Source: Mesaphorura yosii (taxonomy: Eukaryota; Arthropoda; Collembola; Poduromorpha; Tullbergiidae). Taken from it: DNA of 64,000 bases. Made by a program: the position numbers and the translations under genes. Shown here one piece after another: positions 13,801-27,689 of this stretch (position 1 is the first letter of the stretch; each line of letters starts with the position of its first letter). A model generated the notes under the pieces. The model was not told the DNA's origin. It worked only from the letters and a program-made list of their open reading frames with translations, and ran no database searches. Where the stretch lies: positions 248,001-312,000 of the forward strand of contig WIXG01000011.1 of assembly GCA_009869945.1 (NCBI GenBank), given 5' to 3'.

Positions 13801-16800
13801 TGGGTTGCCTAATCCAAAATCATTCGGACATTACTCACAGTCGGGTCGATCGCGGTATTAAATGGCAATAGCAAATAAAGACATTCTTCATTGATTGATT
13901 CCTTTCTACTTTACTTTTACTTTTGTATCCTCGTCCTCGTGTTTCAAACCGTTCGAATCGAAAATCTGGATTTGAAAGCTTTAGTACCATTGTTCACCCA
14001 GCCTGGCATCTGCGTCTGTAGGCGCACAGCTCCAGCACATTGATCATAAATGAAAGTCACATTCAAGGCCCGGCACACGAGAATCGATCACCCGATACAC
14101 ACTACAAACAATTGCAATAAAGGAATGGGACAGAAATTGGAAATCAAAATGAATTGATTTCTTGTACTGCCATTGCCATTGCCTACCTCAGTCTACGGCC
14201 AGACGTACGTTCAAAATGGCATATGATTATGACATTAGGAATAATACGTAGTTATGGTCGTTACACAATGTCACAAAAATAAGCACCAGGCAGGCAAAAA
14301 GGTCTTGCCCTGAGCGTAATAATCATATGAAAGCCCCAAATTGATTTCTGTTCGTTCATATGCTCATAACACGACACGATGATGATGACATTCGAACTGT
14401 GCGCAGTACAATATTATTACTACAATATAATACAAGAATACAATGCAATGCACTACAGCGAATGTCTCCAATTTACCTTTCCAATTTTCTTTTGTGCGAG
14501 CAAGGAACTCTACGCGAATACGCGATGCGATTCAAGCAAGCGATGGCTGAGAAAAGTACTTTGCACCTATTATCATAATATGCGCATTACCTTGAATACC
14601 TTGAATGCGAATACTCAATACAGCATGGAAATCGTATGGGGACGGTCGAGGTTGAAGCCTATTTGCCAATTTGCTTCTGCCATTTTCACGTATGCCATTG
14701 CCATTTTCGCAACGATTTCAATCTTAAATTTGCATTCACATCGACTGGACTGGCATGACAGTCGGCCGTTTCGTGAAAAAGAATTAAAATAGAGCGCTGC
14801 TACAACAGCTCCCTGCGCCGAATTCTGACATTTGAAACTCAAATGACTTTTGCAATTGCTCGAATTCGTGCGTGAACTTGGTTTGACCCTGCTTGGATGG
14901 CCGGTTTTTGCATTTTTGAGCGTGGAGCGAATGCATGTCTTTGAGCGAGGAGTTGTGTTTGTGATTTGATTCTCGCGTGCTCGCCATTACTATTACAGCA
15001 AATTAAACGTTTTTCACGGTTCGTGATTTGGGATTACCGAAAAACACAGGCAAAAAGCAAAACTTTGGACTTACCGGGCTCGGCGACCGTGGCGTGCCGT
15101 TGAAAGTGTACCAAGGTTAGATTTTCTGTCGTTTGCTGCGCTGCCCTTTGCATTCAATGGCAAGTCACAGTCACGCAATTAAAACTGAGACGGTTATGCC
15201 TGTCTGACTTCTTTATGGCCGCCTTCACCTCAAAAGTTAAAAAGAATCACAGTCACAGTCACACAATGAAGAATATTCTGCACCGGACACAATTTAGCTC
15301 AGCGGGTTATCAGGTCAAGAATGTCGCGTCCATCACTTGATCTTTAACTTAAGATCCGCGTCCCCTCGCCTAGCAGTAAAAGTAAGAGATTGTGACAAAA
15401 GATAAAAGCCTTACTCGCAATCGTGTCGTGGATGCTGATGACAGGAAATATGGAACAAAAATGCGATAATAATGATGTCAGGCAGGAAAATATGAGACTT
15501 TTTTTCTCTCCGCTTTCTTTTCTTGGCAAGGGCTCAAAAAGTTTCAAACAAGCAAGACCTTCAAGCGGGATCCAGCACGGCGCGGCCTATGGCGTGAGAA
15601 TGAAATCAAGAAGGAAAACACAAGTCAAGCGTGTGAAACGTGAAAGTAATCAACACAAAAACACGGTCGGTCGGCCGTCGGTCGCGTCGTCGGATGGTCA
15701 CAGTCACAAGATTTAGCCGCTTCTCACGATTCTCACTTTGCGACTGCTTTCGTCTTCGTTTTTCGTGTTTTCACTTTCTTCCAAGAATCCAGAAACGCTG
15801 TAGGGTCTGGAGTCTCGACTCGCGCTACGCGACGCAACTCGACGCGTCCCGTCTTCGTCTATCGTCTAAGTTGAGGGTCTAGTAGCACCGACGCACGATA
15901 GAGAAGGAAGAAATTAAAACTGTAACGTGCTTGCCTGTATCCAAGCAGTAAGTTTTGTGTCCCCAGCGAGCAGCGGCAGCGAGTGAACAGCGAAATTAGA
16001 TACTTTGTCGGTTCCTATCGGGACCCTGATTCTACACCAAAAGTCTGACTGCTCCGGTATTAATAGACTCGGCTCCGTGTTTCGCTATTAGATAATAGCT
16101 TGGGAACAATATTTTACCTACAAAGGAGGTCCTGTGCTCTTGTTCCTGCGTGTGTTCTATCCTGGAGCTACGTAGCTTGCTACAACTTATCATACACGTT
16201 AACAGAGAACTGTAGCGCCGTGCAATGTCGAGTCGAGCAGCTAGCAGAGTCAGCCGGAGTCGAGCTTTCTCTCACTTTGCTACAGGATTTCGTATTGGAT
16301 TGAAACTAATAAGCAAGCAGAATAGAAGGTAGAGTAGAAATAGAGAGAAAAGGGTTAAGCTCTGAGCTTGCTTTATCTTCTGCGCTGTGTTCCCCAGATA
16401 GACATCATCTTCCCATTCTACTCTGCTTCTAACGGTGTATAAAGTAATAAGGTTCACTTACTAACTGATATCGAGTGGCCCGGCTCTTGTCTTGGCTCGG
16501 TTTGGTTGATGTGGCTGCCTTGTTGCTTCGCTCCTTCCTGCCCGTGTGCTTGTTCGCTGTTCACTGCTCTATCAGCACTGCACAATACAGCACAGCGGTT
16601 CGATGCTATCAAAAACTCATGCTTGGAAAGACTGTTGGTCGAATTGCGATTGGGATTGCTATTTTATCTTTAAATTGAATACAAACTGGTTTTACAGCTG
16701 AAAAATGAGTTTGACTCATGCATACTGTAGAAAACAGTGCAATACATGGCACTAGGTGGGCTATGTAATCTCTTATCTTCGAGCGAGAATGTGTGCACTG

Positions 16801-19059
16801 CTCTCCAAGCAGTGCAAAGTGGCAAGCAGAAGTAATGGAATATAGAAATAAGAATTCACTTTCTCGAAGCAGAAACCCACAAGACGCGAGCGTCCCGCTT
16901 TCTTAACCCGGAGCCAGCAGACAGAGCGACGTGACATGGGAGAAAGTGCGCGGAAAGTGGATTGAATTGCATGTTCGAGAGATGAAAATGAAATACAGTT
17001 GTGCATCGTACATTATATAACTACAAGTTGTATTATCTAAACGTGAAGATGCTGGCTCGCATGGCTTGGCTTGGCTTGACTTTATGACCAACGCGTGGCC
17101 GCGGCCTGCAGACCGCGCATGCTGTCATGCTGAAGTATTCAATTTCCCATTCCCACATTGGCCATGGCCATTGGCTATTGGCAATATATTTCCATTTCCA
17201 TGATAATAATGGCTAATGGCTTCTTCGCCTTCGGAATTCTTTTCCCATGGGTGGGCTATACCAGTATTGCACTTCGCTGGCTACTGAATGCATTTAATTC
17301 ACTATTCACTGAAGGGCCAGACTCGGGCCACGGACAGTATTTTTATTTATTACTCAACTTCATGCTTCAGTGGCCGTGGTCGTGGCAGTGGCTGTGGATG
17401 AAGAAGATAAAGTTGTTACTTCTTGAAAACGGGAATCCACGCGTAGCAGCAGCAGTAATTGCACCCATAGCCATGTGGCCGTGTGATCTGAATCAAATCA
17501 ATCATTAGCGAGAGCGCGAGCCAAGCCAAGGTCTCGCCGTGCGGTGGCTTGGTTTGGTGAAGTTCCAAGAAAAATGAAGTGCTGCACGATGCACGTGCCG
17601 CGCCACACGGCACACGTTCGCATTCTCGGTTCGCGTACACATTGAAATTCATCGTTCATGGTGACTGGTGGTCCTGTCCTGCTCCTGCTCCAGTTTCTTC
17701 CTGATGGATGATGTATTGTTACCGCACAGGGCACGGCAAGGTCCTGATCTAAAAATACGCACGTGTTCTTCTCGGATGCTGAAAAGAAAGTTTTCGTAGA
17801 AAATTCGAAACAACAAACAAAAACACCGACCGCCAAGTCTTGACGGCGCGACGTGTTTCGATTGATCTTCTTCCCAATACATAGCATCGGCACCGTCGTG
17901 GGCTGGCTTGGAAATGAAGTGAAGTTGTTCCAGTGCGGCAGCAACAGCTCTTCTGCATGATTCAATAATTTATAAATGTCAGCCAAGACGTTATGGAGAA
18001 AGTTATGACATCGACTTGCACAATGTACAGAGAAGAGAAAGTCTGCGTCTGTACAGCATGTTCAATGCATAGAAGAAAGGATCAATCTCTTTCCTAGAAT
18101 TGAAACCAAGAAGAATTGCAGTTTTTTTTAGATAAATAACACCTCACGAATATTTTATTTAGACGTATTTTTAAAATATAATCAAAATCATATGTAATAA
18201 TAGCTAATTGTAATAAAATTGTTTTCTTTTTTATGTTGACGCTGAGGCTTCGCCTGCGTAATGGTAAAGGTAAGTGATATCAATTCCTGAAGCGCAGCCC
18301 ACGAGGAAAACGAAAAATGACAATTGACACTGCATTGTGTTTTTGCATTGCCATTGCGAAACGAACGAGAACGCGAACGCAAACCGAACTAACAAACACT
18401 TTCACTACATACGCATCCTACACTCACTACTGTCTTGTCTTAAATATGTGAACTGCGAACGTAAAACTAAAATATCAACCCGTACCCTTCGTCGTTGGGT
18501 GAAAGTTGGACAGGATAATTTAGTTCCGAACTTTTAACTACATGCGCGCTGACATGTTAACTGTTAACGAAGCATTACCTAATCAGTACAAGCATTCCAT
18601 AAAATGTAACCCTAATTCCTAAACTTTGGACATCAGAAATGACGAGTCAGTTGATAGATTTTACGTATAATAGTTTCGAAGCGTAGCGTGGCGTTTGATC
18701 TTTAATTTCTAGTCTATACTTCAGATTATAAACTGATACAAAATGTGACTCACGAGTTGTACAAAAGTTGCGATTCCATACAGCGCAGCGTTCAAAAAGT
18801 TGGCAACGAAGATTGTTAGCAAAGTTAGCATTTTGTATTTGCCTCACACAGCAGTAAAGGTAAATCTAGTCACAGTGTTCAGCATTCACTGGTCTACTAC
18901 ATGGAACATTAAGTCTAAGTAGTGTAAGAGTAATACAATTCTTGTGATTGTAAACATAAAGAAACAAAATCTCATCGCACATGTAAGATTTTCTCGTCTA
19001 TATTGGCAATTACTGTTAATCTTGGACCAATAATTTTACTTGTGTCGATAAAGAAGTCA
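10835..19059. other. 8-kb non-coding region upstream of SLC35F and downstream of RNF19
   Basis: No open frame here carries recognisable protein similarity together with usable splice sites. Short runs such as the CTTCAA repeat near 11560 and AT-rich stretches around 18120-18240 are present. By position it should hold the promoter and untranslated exons of the minus-strand SLC35F gene (towards 10835 and rightwards) and the 3' UTR of RNF19 (just left of 19060). I could not locate a promoter. Confidence 0.5.
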
Positions 19060-22000
19060 TCAATGACCAACAATGCCTCCACTACTTGCTTCACTTTTTG
19101 AATCTTCAACGTTAACCTTGTATGAGAGAACGGAACCCGCTAATCCACGAGTGGACGCTCCACAACCGTCATCCATGGACAAACAAACTGAAGCAGTTTC
19201 ACTGCTGAGACTATGACGTTTTGTCGAGATCACATCGGCCTGAATTTCCAGCCTGAAAACAGAGGAACTTTAATACCTACTTCATACCGTGTGAATAAAG
19301 TCGTCATCTGATTACTAACTTGTTATGAGAAGGTGGATGGCTACTTGAACCAACGCTTCCTGTTAGACTAGCACCAGCTAAGGCTGCCATACTAGCTGAC
19401 TCTCGATCAGGGCTGGATCCTCGGACACGCCTGTCGCCAACTGTTGATGACACCACTGACACTTCTCCAATGGACGGAGCGCCGCGGCTTGATCCAAAAT
19501 CTAGAGTTAAAAATGGCTTTATTGGCTATCTGCTCTAACTGCTCTTGCCAAGCATTACATTCGAAAAAGTTTTCGCTTCATCAAGTTGCATACCATTACT
19601 TCGTGTAGATTGTCTGGTAAGTCTTTCATGAGTAATAATGGCTGACGGTTCCAGCGATTCGTTGTCTTCATCAAAATCGAATCTGACTCCTGAAGATGAA
19701 GTTGTCATTCCACATCCTCCGGAACGGCATAAGGAAATTGGAACAACTCCATAGACATAAGCCAGAAGAATAGGAACTCCTAAGCCCACAGCCAAGCCAG
19801 CTAAAACTGGTGAAATCACCTACCACGCACAGGACAATACACATTAGCGTTGGTCCTGAGTTTATCAAGTTGAACATGAACCTAGAAGGTTTCACAATCA
19901 TAAAAACTCACAATAGCAGCAACAACTCCGCCAGTTACAGCCACACGCCTTTTGTGACGTGAAGAAGATTTCATTTTGTTGTGAATTTTTCTGCCAACCC
20001 AAACTGGAATGCCTGAGATCAAAAATAGAATTTAGAGCTTTCAAGATTATAGTTTCAGTTTTCTATTTCAATTATTTTATGTCAGCTTACCTATTATCAT
20101 AGCCGGTACAGCGATGCCAGCGACTAGACCAATCCCAACTGGTGCACCAACTAGAGTTCCCAATTGCCACATCAGTTTTTTCTTACGAGACCATGGTTTC
20201 TTACCCCAGAACGTGCAACCCGATGGACTGGATAAAATTAAGCAAATGATAATACCTCGACTGATGCCAACACACTCCAAACGTCATATAGAGCACATGC
20301 TCAATGCTAACCTTAGATAATGGAGATCGGACACTTCCTTCATACACAACCAACAAAACTCGGCTCCGCAAACAGCACAACTCATATGATTGCATGAGCC
20401 ATCATCCATTTTGACGATCAAAACCTGACATTTTGGACACGGTTTGATTTCTTCCCTTGGAACAGTCTGCGTTTCCGCTGAGAGTTTTCCTGAGCCGGTT
20501 GCAATAGTTGTGCCAAGCATGGGAAGAATGATAGCTTCCGCATCCACGGATCTGAGAGCTCGTGCAGCATCGCACGTTAGTGTCGGGTGCCAAAGTTGTT
20601 TACAATGGTAACAGAAGGCCGTGTTGCATCCAGGACGTTCGCACAAGAGTCTGGGACAACTTGCACAGCCTTCAGCTATCACAGCGAATCTGAAATGAGT
20701 AACGAAAATGTTGGTTCAGTTGGTTAAGAAGTTAGAAGGTGTAATGGTGAAAAGTGGTAAACTTAAAGCATGAGTCTACATTAAGATTCTCTATCACTTA
20801 AATCAAAACATACGGCTATGATTAGGCCTTGAACGCGTGCGGTGTGCGCATTTCATGTTCATGAATGAACTAATGCAATGTGATATGACATTTGACTAAT
20901 TCACTACATTCCGATTGCATAAAGCGATGATGGTCTACGTAGGCACATTTCCTTCCTTCTCTTCCTGAACATGAGAGCTCAAGCATACATCAAAATGATA
21001 AAGGTCAGTCTAAGGTCAAGTGGTAGACTGCTCCTTTGCTTTACTATTATTAGCTCTAGGACAAATCACCAAGGCCTACTTCCTACTAGTAAGTTGAAGG
21101 ACAGAAAAGACAGAACAGTGAACATAGAAAAGAAATAGAAGATTGTAAGATAAGAAGCCCAGTAATGAGTAAACCTGATACACCTCAATCAAAATCAAAC
21201 TACTCCATACTGCTTCTTTTTTATTTTCTATGTTTAGTGGAGCATCAAAAAGAAAGTATGCTATTTGAAATGATTATACCGCACCTCGCATAAAGACTAT
21301 ATTGGAATTCATCTTCCGTAAAACTATCACGAATAAGGGCTCCAAGGCTTACCCGCAATCTGGGGCAGGGCAGTATCTCGCATCGGGTTCTGTTGCAAGG
21401 ATCCGTCGTAACATAAAATCTTCATATTTTGTCATGAGTTCCGGTTCCACGCATAAGACTCTGATATCTGTAAAGAAAGAAAGAAAATTATGTTAATACC
21501 CAATATAAAGATGCAACACCCAACATTTCGCAAATTCGCACGGATCCAAATCCAGTTTGGTAAGATCTAACATGCTTGTTAACCAAAGTAAACAAGTATA
21601 GACATCAAAATTTAAATCGTTCAAATCCTCATCTCAAAGCTGTGAATAATTTCTGAAGACCTGTGCCATATTACAGATTTGAATGTTGTAATCCTCTCCA
21701 CATTATAATCTATAGTCGAATAGTGATTGTGGAATAGCATGATTCATCATCATCTTGGCTGACGTCTTTAATCCCTAATCCTGAATTCTGATCGACTGTA
21801 TTGCAGAAATAAAGTCTATTTCTGGTCTAGTATTTTCTATACAAAGGCCTCAGCTGCACGAAACTGACGAAATATAACCGCGAACCCACAATGATCCGTT
21901 AATTGGATATGATGACTGGTCGAATAATATTCGAATGCTCAATGTTACGATTCGCCGACCGATTCTCCTTGAAGATTCGCACAGCGCAAATAGAAACATA

Positions 22001-22844
22001 AATATTACTAGCACACGAGTAATTAGCGAATTAGCGAGCTGAGTTGACGTCAGCGAAACGCCATAAAAATAATTACCCATCAAATCTGCTCTAGTCAAAG
22101 TTATTCGCTGCCACTCGCAATGGTAACTTGCACTTGTGTTCTAGCGTACTGTTTTTCATTTTCTGTTGTGCACCTTCTTTGAATACTTGTCATTGATCGC
22201 AAAAATTAAATAATAGCAACTTCGCTCGCTTCTTACCATTTGGATGGAGATATTTTGAGCATTGGAAGCATGTTACGTTAATTCTTGATTCCGTGATTTG
22301 AATTCGGAGATATTCGTGCCAGCAATTTGAACAAGCTCGATGATGGCAACACGAAAGTTCTGGAAACGATTCAACGTAGCCATAACATATCGGGCACTCG
22401 TACATTCCATTTGGTAACAATTGTGGTTCCACATAGCAGTTAACAGCAACCATTTCAGATGGCTCGGCTATGGAAGTTCCTGATCCAATTGTTTCCAACC
22501 CTTGGTCGGAATCGCTGACTGAAAATAAAATTCCAGGTTCCAAGTGAACTATCTATGGCAGGAAGTCTGACTAATCGAATCTTAGTCAAATAGTATGACT
22601 CACAATGTCGTCGCTTCGAATATGTGGTATCCTTGGATGACCCGAACAATCCAGCACCAACCGACATTGCTGCTGATGACGGACCATTGTTGTTGGAATT
22701 GTTGTTGTACCCAACTCCGGTCAATAAATTAGTGGTCGTAAGTAAATTACGAAGCGAAAAACGGCTACCGCTACGACCAGTCTTCATCTTGTTGTTGCTG
22801 GATCCACTTCCGCCACCATTTCCTTCCCTCTTCTTGTTTGTCAT
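19060..22844 (-). CDS. RNF19: RNF19 (Dorfin)-type RBR E3 ubiquitin ligase
   Basis: Membrane-anchored RING-IBR-RING ubiquitin ligase. Exons in minus order: 22844-22604, 22518-22237, 21467-21353, 20689-20312, 20227-20091, 20012-19912, 19819-19594, 19500-19320 and 19252-19060 (TGA). All phases agree, giving 617 residues, shorter than vertebrate RNF19A/B. RING1 starts at C122-PIC; the IBR follows with [19 protein letters not shown]2 contains [10 protein letters not shown], and C312 is the expected thioester-forming cysteine. The signature [15 protein letters not shown] follows. Two hydrophobic segments come next (about 360-390 and 405-445), the second ending [18 protein letters not shown]. The tail keeps the family block [16 protein letters not shown]. 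The ATG is the first three bases after an acceptor. An in-frame TAG in the probable upstream exon (ending 23026) supports this start and implies an untranslated first exon. Confidence 0.95.
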
Positions 22845-25800
22845 CTGAAGTAGATAGAATTCTTAAACCTTACAATTGGGGTTTCGAGGTTTTCAAGTCG
22901 ATCGTTTTGTTGAGAAGCAGTCGCATAAATTTTGGCATTAATGACCCAGGAGTAGGCCTAAAACAATAAAATTAGCAACTTATTACGTCAGAAAATAATT
23001 CATGGAATACCAATTTATTACTTACCCGTTTACACTTCTGCTAATGTTGTCTGGTCATCTGACGTTTTATTCTTGAGCAATAAAGATTCATCTGGAAATC
23101 AGCATCAATGATTATCACCAGAAAAGCGTGAGAGGCCTTGGGTCTTGGCTCATGTGAAGGACAATCCACGTCGTAAAGTCGTCGACGTCCAGCTAATAGA
23201 ACGGGCAGTAATGGTGACGATGACGAATCAAAAAACGACGATGACAATCACGGATCTGATCGATCGCTTAGCATACGATAACCAGCATTTGTACTAAATT
23301 ACTGAAATCCGACGACACTAAACTACGCGAGGGAACTAATAGTTGGACGCTGGAGGAGGAACCGAACGGAATTTTCCCGAAAATAAATAAATTGCGAATG
23401 TTGTTGACTAACTTTAACAACTCAAATAATGTTTAATTAATTCTTCAGAGTCTATTTATCGTACATCATCTCGCACACACACGGACTTGATTAATTTCAC
23501 TCTCGCAATGAAAAGCAAAGCACTGAGCTCATCTCCTAACCTTAGCCAGCCAGCACCAGCAGCAGCTTGTCCATTGTCGTAGTCGTACTAAATGAACGTA
23601 CGCACACAAAATACATTTCGATGGTGTTCTATCTCACTGTTGCAACACGTATATGACTTCTACCAACTTCACTTATGAGCGTTTTCCCTTGAATGCCAGT
23701 GCTGTGCACGCCACTTGTAATGATATTACAATGCTAACTTGCTAACTCCCTTCTGCGCTAGACCATAAGACCAATTTCGTAATTGGCGTCATTGTCCAAT
23801 TAGAAATGCTATTTTTTGCCAACAGGATCCGCATTTAAACTTGACAATTAATGTAATAATGCGACGTACCGATTTCTAGCCTGGGAATCTGAATTTTGTA
23901 TATAGTCATGTACGAGGCGTGCGTGGGTGGTCCTTGATAAACGCACCAAGACCTTACAAGAAATTCACTGGCAATTGAATTGTCCAGTCCAGCGCTGACA
24001 TGGAACCATGGTCATGACATGATGTTAAAAATGGTCCACCATCCCTGCACTAAGTGCATTGTATTCCCAGTTCACATCTCTGACTGCATATAGTTTGCAT
24101 TACAAGTCGAGCATTTACAGTTACAGTTAGTTCACACTAACACAGATCTGTTTCAGAAGGACGAATACTACATTTCGTACTACGTCATTGTACCATACAA
24201 AATAGACATGCAGCTGTTCGTCCTTTTGTTGTGGCGTAGCCGATATGTACACGACGGGTAGAAATTTAAAAATACAAATCAGCACGGCAAGAGGAGTACG
24301 AGCTCTTTCCCAACCGCAGCAGCACAATATTGTCATTGAAACTTACTTGGGGAAATCTGGACCTGCTCGGAACTGGAACATCGCCTCCGCCTGAATATAG
24401 CAGCACAACGTGCCGGAGAAATCAACGTTTCCCTGCCCTACGCTCGCTCGTCTCTTGCTGAAGCAGGAATTGGGTTTCGGGAAGAATTCGGGCTTTTCGG
24501 AGACAGGATCAAACGGCAGCACAGGCAAGAAGAATCGCATGTGGGTATACAGCGGTTCCAGGTTTCCACGCGCCAGACTACTTGTCACTGTTTCTGGGTA
24601 AAGGGTAAGCTCGCTAGGCAGTGTTTTCACTTCGCGTGTTTTAGCTTTTAGCAAGCAACTCAACGCGAGGGAAAGTCCGTTTGGTGCTCCACTAAATCTT
24701 CATGTATGCACTTTCCAGAATTTGCTTTGGAAAGAGGGTGGTGAAGAAGGTGTGTCAGCCAGCCAGGCCCTGCATAGAGAAGCACACAAGATAAGGATGA
24801 TACTGAACTTCTGCCGCATACTCTGCTATTGCTGCGACTGCCCGTACTCGTCGACTTAGAGGAAAGGGAAAAGAAAGTTGTCCAGACTCTACATCCATAC
24901 GGGGCACTGGGATACTGGGAAAGAAAATATCGAGACTCACCTTGCTGTGCTGGTGGTGGTGCTGGTATGAAACATTTTTACCATGAATCCAAGTCCAAAG
25001 CCAAAGCCCGTACCGTGAAGAAAACAAATATACATAAATAGATGACAGTGAGAGACCTAGACACTTTCTAGTGTTAGTGCAGCACTCGTTCAACTACGTG
25101 TATAAAGTTAAGTAGCAAAAATGGTAGTACTATCACCAGTGGAGTGAAAGAAAGTAGACTCGGAGCTTTGTATTCTGAAAAGATCTAGTTCAAAATGCTC
25201 CAACTACGTGCACTACTTACAACTGCTTGCTGCTAGCGAGCGAACGAGACTAGTGACTATGATCAAATGTGGTATACATGTTGAAAAAGGAGGAAAACCT
25301 CTATATTTCGCTGTCTCTTTCGTCTAGAAGTCTTCTGAAAGTGTTGAATGTTACTGAATGCTAGAATAGCTAGACATGAGTTGATATAATACCACATAAG
25401 AGAACATGGCGTTTTATTAGTTAGTAAAAGGAGTGAACCAGAGGAAGATGTAGACAATACTAACTAAGCAAAAAAGCAAACCACCAAAAACTAATTAATA
25501 CTAAACTGTAGTCGGTACATTTAAGTGTGAAGATCACGAGAAGGCAAAGTTATCACTCCAAAGTTGCATTAGAAAAGAACTTTTTGTTTATCTCTGGTCA
25601 CTTTTTATACAAATAAGCATAGATTTCGAGGTCTCACTTAATGAACATTGTCACTGGTTAAAAGTGCACATATTGATTTGGAAAATGAAGAAAAGAGACT
25701 GGAGTGGTGGTGGCGACCTCCGACATGAACAACTTTGTCATCTTCAGTACCTCTTTCTTCGCGTCGAAGATAATAGTGCTGGTGATGGTGGTGGTGTAGT

Positions 25801-26286
25801 TTGCAATGATAAGAATATACTGTCCGACTGATGGCTTCAAGGATGACAGATTGACTCGGGGACAGATTTATTGTTATTTTGGTACAAGTCGTTCGAAATT
25901 CTGTGCATGATCAAAGGTTGAGCAGAAAGGCTTGAAGAGATAAGATTAATGAGAGGCGAAGGAAAAAGGTGGGGTCACTCCCCAACAGTGAGTGTGATTG
26001 ACTCACAGCAGTTAGTCAACACTGTCAAAGTTCAAGTTTACGTAGTCTGCGCCTTGTCTATGACTTTGGAACGAGATAAGCCTGGCGTATAATTAAATTG
26101 AGTGATTGACTCGTGAGTGAGTAGATTCGTGTGAGTCAGGCCGTTGCAGTGGTGTCATAATTTTCTTCTTTGGTTTGAAATATAAAAGATAAGCGGAGAT
26201 AAGAGTGGCGAAGAAGTCACGGCGGTGCTGTGGTGGAGTGGTTTGTGGGTATGGTTTATTAGGTAAGCTATTTATCATGTAAGGTA
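22845..26286. other. 5' region of RNF19 and intergenic DNA
   Basis: A probable 5' UTR exon of RNF19 ends at 23026 on the minus strand with a strong donor (CGG|GTAAGT), to be joined to the acceptor before the ATG at 22844. A further open minus-strand stretch at 24663-24345 ends in a good donor (CCAA|GTAAGT). It lacks an ATG and any recognisable domain, so it may be another leader exon or chance. I see no gene between 24700 and 26255. Confidence 0.45.
26256..26261 (-). terminator. AATAAA poly-A signal of the zinc-finger/GIY-YIG gene
   Basis: Minus-strand AATAAA lies about 25 bp after the stop codon at 26287, a plausible position for a short 3' UTR. Confidence 0.55.
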
Positions 26287-27689
26287 CTACTCAATTTCCA
26301 TATCCGAATCATTTTCTCCAAAATTGGTAGGATCCAAGAGCTTGACTTCTCCTTCTGAGCAATGGTACAATCCGAAGTACTTGCGTTTCTTTTTGTTGTG
26401 GTCTTTTGTACAACCTTCAACCAGACACAAAACTTCATGGTTCTTCTTCGCAAGGGAACAAGCATCGAGTTTCTCTCGGTCAGTTAACAGGGTATGAGCA
26501 GCAGAAATTTCATTCCTCTTGTTTAGGCTAATCCACCGTGATCTCCCAACAATCCCTGCTTGCTTCTTGGACCTTTCTCGGCAACTACCCAAGAGCTGTT
26601 ATGAGAATAATACAAATTAGCTTAAACGACTAAGGTATACTGTATTTTATCAATGAAGTCTTACAATCCAAAAGGATTCAGCTGCCTCCAACTCTGCCGA
26701 CAAATTGTAATGTTCGCGATGAATCTCGTAGGCCACCTTTCTACCAGATTTTAATTCTTCAACAATAGTGCTGCCTTTTCGCCCAAGATGATCTTTCAAA
26801 ATATCGTGTTCAGGACGTTCTGCACTTCTCTTGCCCACATAGTATGGCACCTCAAAGCTTGGATTAGTAGCATTAGCACGTAGATATTCAATGAGTGTGC
26901 TTAATCCAGGTGTCTTAACCCATGAATCAATCACAATGACGAAGTATAAGGCCCAAGTAGTACCAGAAATAACTTTGTTGTATTGATTGGCCATGGTTTG
27001 AATAAGCTGCTTTGGGAACTCCGTCATTTCGGTTTCTTGAGAATCTTCTTCAGAGTCATGAGTATCGTTAGCCGGAATCGATTCCTCGTGAGTTTTAAGA
27101 AACTTACTGACACTGCGTCGGAGTTCTCTGTAAACGGAAATCAGAAAATTAACTATGAAATTTACGGCTGCTTAGCCATCGTTCGTTGGAACCAATTTCT
27201 TACCTCTTGCAATTCCTTTCGCATCTCTTTGCAGCATCTTCTGTGTGAAAACTCTTACGGCAAATGGAGCAGGTGTACTGAGTAGGAGCTCCTTCGTTTT
27301 TGGCTACATTTTCTTGAAGATCAACTTCTAGTTCACGCTTCGCGTGGCTTTTGTTGCTGAAATTTCTATATTTCGCTGGATTCTTCTTCGTTGACTTGAC
27401 CCATCGTGCATTGGCCTTTTCACGCAAGTTTGGGAAGCACTTGTTACAATGTGCTCTGATTGAACTCCGTGCTTTTTGTTTATTCGTTGTATCAGCTGGA
27501 ATGCTCACTTTCACTGTATGGTTGCAGTTGGGCCCATTGCATTTGTAATTTCCGGAAGGAGTTTCGTGGAAATGCACGCCGGCTCTTGCATTTTCATGGT
27601 TCTGTCCAAGTAAATTCTCTGTGAGTAATCATTTTACGGGTGAATTTCGATATGCGGTGCTGTCGTCTTACCTTATCGAATGGATCCAT
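26287..27689 (-). CDS. Zinc-finger protein with GIY-YIG-like nuclease domain
   Basis: I do not recognise this as a named gene. Four exons in minus order: 27689-27672, 27616-27204, 27127-26665 and 26595-26287. Phases agree, giving 400 residues. The first exon encodes only MDPFDK. Residues 32-39 hold a Cys/His cluster (CNGPNCNH). Residues 122-142 form a classical finger spacing C-x2-C-x12-C-x3-C, with cysteines where C2H2 fingers have histidines. An acidic linker (about 158-180) follows. Residues 203-298 look like a GIY-YIG domain: a hydrophobic strand ALYFVIVID, then PYYVGKR (238-244), R248, H251, and a late glutamate pair in AELEAAESFWI (288-298). That is the order of key residues in eukaryotic COG3680/ANKLE1-like GIY-YIG nucleases. 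The C-terminus is basic, then acidic. Nuclease activity is inferred. The gene is divergent from DGKQ with 269 bp between start codons. The exon 2 acceptor could shift by two bases; the one chosen keeps frame. Confidence 0.7.

Noticed and set aside
13950-14000. GTTCGAATC resembling a tRNA T-loop
   Set aside because: No acceptor stem, D-arm or anticodon arm can be built around it.
17158-17508. Hydrophobic 116-codon plus-strand frame
   Set aside because: Met/Trp/Ile-rich from repeated GCCATTGGC-like bases; no family resemblance or splice sites.
24343-24663. 106-codon minus-strand open frame
   Set aside because: No ATG at its start and no recognisable domain; at most an untranslated leader exon of RNF19, mentioned under the non-coding region.
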